Below are positions 54,241 through 61,839 of a stretch of 64,000 bases of DNA, one piece after another. The notes under the pieces were generated by a model, which saw only the letters and a list, made by a program, of their open reading frames with translations, was not told the DNA's origin and did no database searches. How positions within the stretch are numbered: position 1 is the first letter of the stretch; the number at the start of each line of letters is the position of its first letter. A program made the translations under genes and the position numbers. The DNA comes from Cunninghamella blakesleeana (taxonomy: Eukaryota > Mucoromycota > Mucoromycetes > Mucorales > Cunninghamellaceae), in assembly GCA_017871115.1 (NCBI GenBank), contig JAFCIZ010000002.1, positions 496,001-560,000 on the forward strand. The letters are read 5' to 3'.

Positions 54241-54742
54241 ACAGGTTTTTTACTTTGCTTTTGCGTATCCTAATTTTTTTTTTGCGCATAGAAGTTTTTT
54301 TTTTTTTTGCGTACTAAATAAATTCTTTCCTTTAAATTTGCGCATCTTGATTTTTTTTTCGCGTACCTTCTTTTTTTTTTTTTGCACATTTAAAAATTAT
54401 TATAAAAAACTGGAGATTAATCATTTTACTTTATAATGTTATATGTATCATACAAATCTAAAGGTTGCTGTTCATCAGTCATTGGAATATCATCATAAAC
54501 ATTAAAACAATTCCTATATTCCTCAGGAACATCATATGTTGTATCCATATCATCAGAAGTAGGAAACTTATTTAAAAATTTAGAAGGTACTCCATCAACA
54601 AATGCCATTAATAACTGATTTTTTTTAAAAAACAAAAAAAAGAGAATGAAATAAAGTATATTCTATTATAACTTAAAAAAAAGATGAAAAGTTAAATGCG
54701 CAAAAAAAAAAAAAATAAGATACGCAAAAGCAAAAAGCCTGT
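54241..54742. mobile_element. 0.5-kb CAGG..CCTG inverted-repeat module, left copy
   Basis: Begins ACAGGTTTTTTACTTTGC plus TTTTGCGTATC and ends GATACGCAAAAGCAAAAAGC then CTGT, an inverted pair of about 27 bases with mismatches. TA flanks both sides, outside CAGG and CCTG. Several spaced TTTGCGYA-like motifs sit inside the outer end (54254-54390). It encloses the 60-aa ORF. This looks like a small TIR transposon nested at, or forming, the end of the palindrome. The TA flanks fit the TA target-site duplication of Tc1/mariner-like elements, but no transposase is present. Confidence 0.65.
54426..54608 (-). CDS. 60-aa acidic ORF of the terminal module (left)
   Basis: ATG at 54608 gives MAFVDGVPSKFLNKFPTSDD and on to YNIIK. 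Rich in Asp, Tyr and Pro, no hydrophobic helix, no known domain. An AG acceptor-like site lies just upstream, so it may be the last exon of something longer. The identical protein is encoded in the right arm. Function unknown. Confidence 0.4.
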   Translation of the reverse strand: MAFVDGVPSKFLNKFPTSDDMDTTYDVPEEYRNCFNVYDDIPMTDEQQPLDLYDTYNIIK

Positions 54743-54760
54743 ACCAATTGAATCAAATTT

Positions 54761-54772
54761 GATACTGGTATC
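54761..54772. other. Dyad GATAC-TG-GTATC
   Basis: Two 5-base half sites around a 2-base centre, between the terminal module and the leader block; mirrored at 61002-61013 with CA in the centre. A 2-base centre is what serine recombinases cut, but a 10-base dyad in AT-rich DNA can be chance. Confidence 0.25.
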
Positions 54773-54929
54773 ACTCAATTTTTATAGCAATCGGTATCAT
54801 ATATATATATATATATATATTAATCCATTACAAAACTAGTTCTTTTAATACAGCTAACTATTAGAATACACCTTTTGCTAAAAAGATGTCGCACTAAAAA
54901 AAAGTAAAAAGTGCCGCATTTAAAAAATA

Positions 54930-55028
54930 AATAATGCCGCAACTTGCTTTACTTTTTTTTTTTTATTACTTTTTCTTTCTACCATGAGTTTTTCATTATA
55001 TTTTGGAAAATATTGTTGATCAAGTGAA
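54930..55028 (+). repeat. Leader block upstream of gene A (left)
   Basis: Starts ATAAATAATGCCGCAACTTG and runs through CTACCATGAGTTTTTCATTA to TTGTTGATCAAGTGAAAG. The same block, about 95% alike by eye, sits in both orientations at the palindrome centre (57812-57986) and again in the right arm (60760-60860). It precedes a minisatellite and then a TREQA-type gene every time, so it may be the promoter of this gene family. Confidence 0.7.
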
Positions 55029-55029
55029 A

Positions 55030-55350
55030 GTTTTCCATGTCCATTTCTATGTCTATTTTTTTAAAACCTCGCTCTCCGTGTCTATTTCTATGTCCATTTC
55101 TATGTCCATTTCTATGTCCATTTCTATGTCCATTTCTATGTTCATTTTTTTAAAACTTCGCTCTCTGTGCTCTTTTTCATGTCCTTTTTTTTACTGTCTA
55201 CTTTTTTTACTTTTTTTTACTTTTTTTACTTTTTTTTACTTTTTTTTACTTTTTTTTACTTTTTTTTACTTTTTTTTACTTTTTTTTACTTTTTTTTACT
55301 TTTTTTTACTTTTTTTTACTTTTTTTACTTTTTTTACTTTTTTTTTTACT
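55030..55350 (+). repeat. Minisatellite and TTTTTTACT array upstream of gene A (left)
   Basis: Units of TCTATGTCCATT and a longer unit with TTTTTTAAAACCTCGCTCTC (55030-55165), followed by about 16 copies of a (T)6-8-ACT unit to 55350, just 18 bases before the gene A ATG. Copy number differs slightly in the mirror array at 60437-60590. Confidence 0.9.
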
Positions 55351-55367
55351 TCAATTATTATAAAAAA

Positions 55368-56696
55368 ATGGTAACTATAACCAGGGAGCAGGCTGTATGC
55401 ATGTTATATTGTGCAGATTACAATGAAGAAAATGTTAATAAATACATAAAAATTATAGATGAACTAGAGAATTTAGATATTTGTTATAATGAAGATCCCA
55501 TGGAACCAATTTTAATTTCAGTTTTTAAAATAAATGCATACCCTTTACGATTCAAAAAATATAGTAGTGAAGAGGGATCTTCAAATAAAGAAGAAGAAAA
55601 TAATGATGAATTACGTATTGGTAAAAAAAACTTTATAAGTTTTTATTGCTTTACAGGCTAACAATATCTTATTAATTTTTATAGTAAGTAACGCTCAGTT
55701 AATTGACTTCTTAAATTCAGTTTTCCTCCCATACAATCCATTCAATGATGAAATATACGACAATAAACAAATATCAACTAAAGAAATCTTATCTTTCGTA
55801 TGGAAGTATTCATCAATTCACGATAATAAAAATATAAACACCTTTGGAAAATGGATGAAAAACAATAAACTTCATTTATTAGAATGTCCAATCAAAAGAG
55901 TTTACGATAACGAAAATAGTAAAATACAAACTCGTAACCTCTATGTATTAAAAGATAAATTTATAAGTAAGTTCAGTTTTAACTATTAAAGGGATGTATT
56001 TATTAATTAATAAATGTTATTATAGGTGATAATTTGGATAATATTGTTAATTATATGCCTAAATATAAAGTACAATTACAGCAATTCAAAAATGATGGTT
56101 ATACAATAATAGGTTATGCAAGGAAATCTAAGGGACCAGAGGCAGAAGAAACTCGAAAAAAATTATTACAGTTAATGTGTAATAATTTAAGAAATAGGTC
56201 ACTCACTGATCATATTTTTATCTCGTATCAATGTCAAGCAAATGATTTGATGTATGAAAGAGATAAAATTAGAAATCAAAATATACTAGAAGAATTAAGT
56301 GTGGATGGGGACACAAATGGTAAAAACAAGTTAAAAAATTAAAAATCGTCAATTTGTAATAATTAATTAGAATTATAAACTTTTATTAGATATGATTGAA
56401 TTTATAAATATTAAAGAGAAAGTATGTATTGTGGCTTTGGATTATTCAGGATTATCAACAAATCATCTCGATTTACAAGAATTTATAAGGTAAAATATAT
56501 CAATAAAAATAGCATATAAAAAAAACTATTCTAACATTTATTATTTAGGAATAATGCAAGTATTAAGAAAATTATAATAGATACTTTACCTTTTAATAAC
56601 AAAGTAAAAATTTATGATCGAGACCAGTTATTGAATCATCAAGATATTATGATGCAATTTGATTGTAGAACGAAGTGTTTACAAAGATCAAAATAG
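55368..56696 (+). CDS. Serine-recombinase-like protein of the palindrome (gene A, left)
   Basis: Exons 55368-55620, 55685-55966, 56026-56319, 56390-56489, 56549-56696; 358 aa. Introns are short (52-70 bases), shorter than those of the host genes. Residues 1-84: MVTITREQAVCMLYCADYNE, a possible helical adaptor. Residues 86-178: an unassigned domain (TKEILSFVWKYSSIHDNKNI, FGKWMKNNKLHLLECPIKRV), perhaps DNA binding. Residues 204-300 resemble the catalytic core of serine recombinases: YTIIGYARKSKG (Arg211, Ser213), then KVCIVALDYSGLS (Asp294). The usual DRLSR arginines read Tyr and Ser, so activity is doubtful or the family is diverged. Fold assignment is by motif only. Confidence 0.55.
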
Positions 56697-56709
56697 TTTT
56701 TTTTATTTC

Positions 56710-56815
56710 AAAAATAATAATAATAGCAAATCAAAAATGATAATAATAATAATAGCAAATCAAAAATGATAATAATAATAATAACAAATCAAAAATGATA
56801 ATAATAATAATAAAA
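56710..56815. repeat. Three tandem 29-30-base units between genes A and B (left)
   Basis: About three copies of (AAT)4-5 plus AGCAAATCAAAAATG, between the convergent ends of genes A and B. Mirror copy at 58972-59077. Confidence 0.85.
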
Positions 56816-56863
56816 TAAAGTGAAAATGCTGTCTTATAAGTGCCTATAAACTTGAATACTGTT

Positions 56864-57088
56864 TTACTTTTTTACAATATCTAAATCAACAGGGTACTTC
56901 TGATACTTTAAAGGATTAGAATTTAAACGTTTTAAAGAAATTAAAATTGGTTCCATAGGATCTTCATTATAACAAATATCTAAATCTTTTAGTTCGTCTA
57001 TAATTTTTATGTATTTATTAACATTTTTTTCATTGTATTCTGCACAATATAACATGCACAGGGCCTGCTCCCTGGTTATAGTTATCAT
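56864..57088 (-). CDS. Truncated paralogue of gene A first exon (gene B, left)
   Basis: 74 aa, MITITREQALCMLYCAEYNE to DLDIVKK. About three quarters identical by eye to residues 1-60 of gene A, then diverging and stopping. No recombinase-like part follows. Either an independent small protein (antagonist or accessory) or a degraded copy with an intact frame. The identical copy is at 58699-58923, so no decay has occurred since the inversion. Confidence 0.5.
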   Translation of the reverse strand: MITITREQALCMLYCAEYNEKNVNKYIKIIDELKDLDICYNEDPMEPILISLKRLNSNPLKYQKYPVDLDIVKK

Positions 57089-57124
57089 TTTTTTTTATAA
57101 TAATTGAAGTAAAAAAAAAAAAGT

Positions 57125-57812
57125 AAAAAAAATAAAAAAAAAGGGCATGGAAATGAACACGGAGAGCGAGGTTTTAAAAAAATGGGCATAGAAAAGGACA
57201 TAGAAATGGACATGGAGAACGGGGTTTTAAAAAAATGGGCATAGAAAAGGACATGGAAATGGACATGGAGAACGGGGTTTTAAAAAAATGGACATGGAAA
57301 TGGACATGGAGAACGGGGTTTTAAAAAAATGGACATGGAAAAGGACATGGAAATGAACACGGAGGGCGAGGTTTTAAAAAAATGGACATGGAAATGGACA
57401 CGGAGAGCGAGGTTTTAAAAAAATGGGCATAGAAATGGACATGGAAATGGACACGGAGAACGGGGTTTTAAAAAAATGGGCATAGAAAAGGACATAGAAA
57501 TGGACACAGAAAACGAGGTTTTAAAAAAATGGACGTAGAAATGGACATGGAGAGCGAGGTTTTAAAAAAATGGACATAGAAAAGGACATGGAAATGGACA
57601 CGGAGAACGGGGTTTTAAAAAAATGGACATAGAAATGGACATGGAAATGGACACGGAGAACGGGGTTTTAAAAAAATGGGCATAGAAATGGACACGGAGA
57701 GCGAGGATTTAAAAAAATGGGCATAGAAGTGGACATGGAAATGGACACGGAGGGCGAGGTTTTAAAAAAATGGACGTAGAAATGGACATGGAAATGGAAA
57801 TGGAAAACTTTC
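57125..57812 (-). repeat. Inner minisatellite, left
   Basis: About fifteen units of 35-55 bases built from GGTTTTAAAAAAATGG, ACATGGAAATGGACAC and GGAGAACG or GGAGAGCG. It lies upstream of gene B on the minus strand. Unit variants are ordered identically, in mirror image, in the right inner array. Confidence 0.92.
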
Positions 57813-57986
57813 GCTTGATCAACAATATTTCCCAAAATATAATGAAAAACTCATGGTAGAAAGAAAAAGTAATAAAAAATAAATAATGCTGCAATTTGCT
57901 TTACTTTTTTTTTTATTACTTTTTCTTTCTACCATGAGTTTTTCATTATATTTTGGGAAATATTGTTGATCAAGCGAAAGTTTTCC
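57812..57986. repeat. Palindrome centre
   Basis: Two leader blocks face each other head to head around the spacer 57880-57905. Arms nearest the spacer read AGAAAGAAAAAGTAAT and its complement. The spacer matches half of the outer leader (ATAAATAATGCCGCAACTTG at 54930), so the centre is two units fused inside their leaders. Confidence 0.85.
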
Positions 57987-58660
57987 ATTTCCATTTCCAT
58001 GTCCATTTCTACGTCCATTTTTTTAAAACCTCGCCCTCCGTGTCCATTTCCATGTCCATTTCTATGCCCATTTTTTTAAATCCTCGCTCTCCGTGTCCAT
58101 TTCTATGCCCATTTTTTTAAAACCCCGTTCTCCGTGTCCATTTCCATGTCCATTTCTATGTCCATTTTTTTAAAACCCCGTTCTCCGTGTCCATTTCCAT
58201 GTCCTTTTCTATGTCCATTTTTTTAAAACCTCGCTCTCCATGTCCATTTCTACGTCCATTTTTTTAAAACCTCGTTTTCTGTGTCCATTTCTATGTCCTT
58301 TTCTATGCCCATTTTTTTAAAACCCGTTCTCCGTGTCCATTTCCATGTCCATTTCTATGCCCATTTTTTTAAAACCTCGCTCTCCGTGTCCATTTCCATG
58401 TCCATTTTTTTAAAACCTCGCCCTCCGTGTTCATTTCCATGTCCTTTTCCATGTCCATTTTTTTAAAACCCCGTTCTCCATGTCCATTTCCATGTCCATT
58501 TTTTTAAAACCCCGTTCTCCATGTCCATTTCCATGTCCTTTTCTATGCCCATTTTTTTAAAACCCCGTTCTCCATGTCCATTTCTATGTCCTTTTCTATG
58601 CCCATTTTTTTAAAACCTCGCTCTCCGTGTTCATTTCCATGCCCTTTTTTTTTATTTTTT
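57983..58660 (+). repeat. Inner minisatellite, right
   Basis: Mirror of the left inner array with the same order of variant units. One unit has AAAACCCG where its partner has AAAACCCCG (near 58320). It precedes gene B (right). Confidence 0.92.
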
Positions 58661-58698
58661 TTACTTTTTTTTTTTTACTTCAATTATTATAAAAAAAA

Positions 58699-58923
58699 AT
58701 GATAACTATAACCAGGGAGCAGGCCCTGTGCATGTTATATTGTGCAGAATACAATGAAAAAAATGTTAATAAATACATAAAAATTATAGACGAACTAAAA
58801 GATTTAGATATTTGTTATAATGAAGATCCTATGGAACCAATTTTAATTTCTTTAAAACGTTTAAATTCTAATCCTTTAAAGTATCAGAAGTACCCTGTTG
58901 ATTTAGATATTGTAAAAAAGTAA
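58699..58923 (+). CDS. Truncated paralogue of gene A first exon (gene B, right)
   Basis: Encodes the same 74 aa as the left copy. Divergently transcribed from it across the palindrome centre and convergent with gene A (right). Confidence 0.5.
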   Translation: MITITREQALCMLYCAEYNEKNVNKYIKIIDELKDLDICYNEDPMEPILISLKRLNSNPLKYQKYPVDLDIVKK

Positions 58924-58971
58924 AACAGTATTCAAGTTTATAGGCACTTATAAGACAGCATTTTCACTTTA

Positions 58972-59077
58972 TTTTATTATTATTATTATCATTTTTGATT
59001 TGTTATTATTATTATTATCATTTTTGATTTGCTATTATTATTATTATCATTTTTGATTTGCTATTATTATTATTTTT
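58972..59077. repeat. Three tandem 29-30-base units between genes B and A (right)
   Basis: Mirror of 56710-56815: ATTATTATTATTATC plus ATTTTTGATTTGCT units. Confidence 0.85.
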
Positions 59078-59090
59078 GAAATAAAAAAAA

Positions 59091-60419
59091 CTATTTTGAT
59101 CTTTGTAAACACTTCGTTCTACAATCAAATTGCATCATAATATCTTGATGATTCAATAACTGGTCTCGATCATAAATTTTTACTTTGTTATTAAAAGGTA
59201 AAGTATCTATTATAATTTTCTTAATACTTGCATTATTCCTAAATAATAAATGTTAGAATAGTTTTTTTTATATGCTATTTTTATTGATATATTTTACCTT
59301 ATAAATTCTTGTAAATCGAGATGATTTGTTGATAATCCTGAATAATCCAAAGCCACAATACATACTTTCTCTTTAATATTTATAAATTCAATCATATCTA
59401 ATAAAAGTTTATAATTCTAATTAATTATTACAAATTGACGATTTTTAATTTTTTAACTTGTTTTTACCATTTGTGTCCCCATCCACACTTAATTCTTCTA
59501 GTATATTTTGATTTCTAATTTTATCTCTTTCATACATCAAATCATTTGCTTGACATTGATACGAGATAAAAATATGATCAGTGAGTGACCTATTTCTTAA
59601 ATTATTACACATTAACTGTAATAATTTTTTTCGAGTTTCTTCTGCCTCTGGTCCCTTAGATTTCCTTGCATAACCTATTATTGTATAACCATCATTTTTG
59701 AATTGCTGTAATTGTACTTTATATTTAGGCATATAATTAACAATATTATCCAAATTATCACCTATAATAACATTTATTAATTAATAAATACATCCCTTTA
59801 ATAGTTAAAACTGAACTTACTTATAAATTTATCTTTTAATACATAGAGGTTACGAGTTTGTATTTTACTATTTTCGTTATCGTAAACTCTTTTGATTGGA
59901 CATTCTAATAAATGAAGTTTATTGTTTTTCATCCATTTTCCAAAGGTGTTTATATTTTTATTATCGTGAATTGATGAATACTTCCATACGAAAGATAAGA
60001 TTTCTTTAGTTGATATTTGTTTATTGTCGTATATTTCATCATTGAATGGATTGTATGGGAGGAAAACTGAATTTAAGAAGTCAATTAACTGAGCGTTACT
60101 TACTATAAAAATTAATAAGATATTGTTAGCCTGTAAAGCAATAAAAACTTATAAAGTTTTTTTTACCAATACGTAATTCATCATTATTTTCTTCTTCTTT
60201 ATTTGAAGATCCCTCTTCACTACTATATTTTTTGAATCGTAAAGGGTATGCATTTATTTTAAAAACTGAAATTAAAATTGGTTCCATGGGATCTTCATTA
60301 TAACAAATATCTAAATTCTCTAGTTCATCTATAATTTTTATGTATTTATTAACATTTTCTTCATTGTAATCTGCACAATATAACATGCATACAGCCTGCT
60401 CCCTGGTTATAGTTACCAT
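59091..60419 (-). CDS. Serine-recombinase-like protein of the palindrome (gene A, right)
   Basis: Mirror exons 60419-60167, 60102-59821, 59761-59468, 59397-59298, 59238-59091. The protein appears identical to the left copy (358 aa), with the same intron boundaries. Intact reading frames in both copies point to very recent duplication or to ongoing gene conversion between arms. Confidence 0.55.
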
Positions 60420-60436
60420 TTTTTTATAATAATTGA

Positions 60437-60760
60437 AGTAAAAAAAAAAGTAAAAAAAGTAAAAAAAGTAAAAAAAAGTAAAAAAAAGTAAAAAAAAGTA
60501 AAAAAAAGTAAAAAAAAGTAAAAAAAAGTAAAAAAAAGTAAAAAAAAGTAAAAAAAGTAAAAAAAAGTAAAAAAAGTAGACAGTAAAAAAAAGGACATGA
60601 AAAAGAGCACAGAGAGCGAAGTTTTAAAAAAATGAACATAGAAATGGACATAGAAATGGACATAGAAATGGACATAGAAATGGACATAGAAATAGACACG
60701 GAGAGCGAGGTTTTAAAAAAATAGACATAGAAATGGACATGGAAAACTTTCACTTGATCA
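60437..60760 (-). repeat. Array and minisatellite upstream of gene A (right)
   Basis: Mirror of 55030-55350: about 15 copies of AGTAAAAAA-type units (60450-60580) and ATAGAAATGGAC units (60630-60745). Confidence 0.9.
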
Positions 60761-60860
60761 ACAATATTTTCCAAAATATAATGAAAAACTCATGGTAGAA
60801 AGAAAAAGTAATAAAAAAAAAAAGTAAAGCAAGTTGCGGCATTATTTATTTTTTAAATGC
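60760..60860 (-). repeat. Leader block upstream of gene A (right)
   Basis: Mirror of 54930-55028 (CTTTCACTTGATCAACAATA through to CAAGTTGCGGCATTATTTAT). Confidence 0.7.
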
Positions 60861-61049
60861 GGCACTTTTTACTTTTTTTTAGTGCGACATCTTTTTAGCA
60901 AAAGGTGTATTCTAATAGTTAGCTGTATTAAAAGAACTAGTTTTGTAATGGATTAATATATATATATATATATATGATACCGATTGCTATAAAAATTGAG
61001 TGATACCAGTATCAAATTTGATTCAATTGGTACAGGCTTTTTGCTTTTG

Positions 61050-61551
61050 CGTATCTTATTTTTTTTTTTTTTGCGCATTTAACTTTTCATCTTTTTTTTA
61101 AGTTATAATAGAATATACTTTATTTCATTCTCTTTTTTTTGTTTTTTAAAAAAAATCAGTTATTAATGGCATTTGTTGATGGAGTACCTTCTAAATTTTT
61201 AAATAAGTTTCCTACTTCTGATGATATGGATACAACATATGATGTTCCTGAGGAATATAGGAATTGTTTTAATGTTTATGATGATATTCCAATGACTGAT
61301 GAACAGCAACCTTTAGATTTGTATGATACATATAACATTATAAAGTAAAATGATTAATCTCCAGTTTTTTATAATAATTTTTAAATGTGCAAAAAAAAAA
61401 AAAGAAGGTACGCGAAAAAAAAATCAAGATGCGCAAATTTAAAAACATGATACGCAAATTTAAAGGAAAGAATTTATTGAGTACGCAAAAAAAAAAACTT
61501 CTATGCGCAAAAAAAAAATTAGGATACGCAAAAGCAAAGTAAAAAACCTGT
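61050..61551. mobile_element. 0.5-kb CAGG..CCTG inverted-repeat module, right copy
   Basis: Inverted copy of 54241-54742. It starts ACAGGCTTTTTGCTTTTGCG near 61034 and ends AAAAAACCTGT at 61551, with TA flanks. It has one extra unit relative to the left copy (CATGATACGCAAATTTAAAA at about 61445), so the module differs by about 22 bases between arms. Confidence 0.62.
61166..61348 (+). CDS. 60-aa acidic ORF of the terminal module (right)
   Basis: Same protein as the left copy (MAFVDGVPSKF to YNIIK), ATG at 61166. No recognised domain; identical retention in both arms only shows recent duplication, not function. Confidence 0.4.
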   Translation: MAFVDGVPSKFLNKFPTSDDMDTTYDVPEEYRNCFNVYDDIPMTDEQQPLDLYDTYNIIK

Positions 61552-61839
61552 AAAAAAAAAAAAAGTAATTGTGCTATATATGGATAATAAGGGATAAAGA
61601 TATAAATATTGCTTTGTAAAAATGAAAAAAGAAAAAAAAAATCAATAATTATTACTCTAATATACAACAAGTAAAAAATAAAAAATAAATCATAATATAT
61701 ATAAAAATATAAAAAATAGTTGTATATATAAAATGAAATAAAAGATATGAATATGAATATAAAATAAGATAAAGTGAAGTTATAGTATATTTTAGAGTGA
61801 TGGTGAGAGGGAGTGAGGGAGAGTAAGTAAGGAAGAGAA

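Larger units (their letters stand above)
54241..61551. mobile_element. 7.3-kb near-perfect palindrome carrying duplicated recombinase-like genes
   Basis: Arms 54241 to about 57879 and about 57906-61551 are reverse complements of each other. Corresponding positions sum to about 115787 through the genes, so there are almost no net indels. The outer ends read ACAGGTTTTTTACTTTGC and the exact complement, each next to TA. Visible differences between arms are few: copy number in T/A-rich tracts, one C in a minisatellite unit (58322), and one extra repeat at 61441-61461. The central spacer is about 25 bases (TAAATAATGCTGCAATTTGC then TTTAC). Gene order from left: ORF60 (-), gene A (+), gene B (-), centre, gene B (+), gene A (-), ORF60 (+). 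Consistent with an inverted dimer of a transposon; assembly fold-back is the alternative. Confidence 0.85.

Noticed and set aside
54609..54635. N-terminal extension of the 60-aa ORF
   Set aside because: The extension would have to begin at TTG within a poly-T/poly-A tract; the first ATG is at 54608.
58281..58466. Open frames through the minisatellites (Ser-Met-Ile or Phe-Pro-Cys repeats)
   Set aside because: Translation simply mirrors the repeat unit, has no start context and is interrupted at variant units.
57125..58660. Repeat arrays considered as CRISPR
   Set aside because: Units are contiguous variants without unique spacers, in a eukaryotic context; they are minisatellites.
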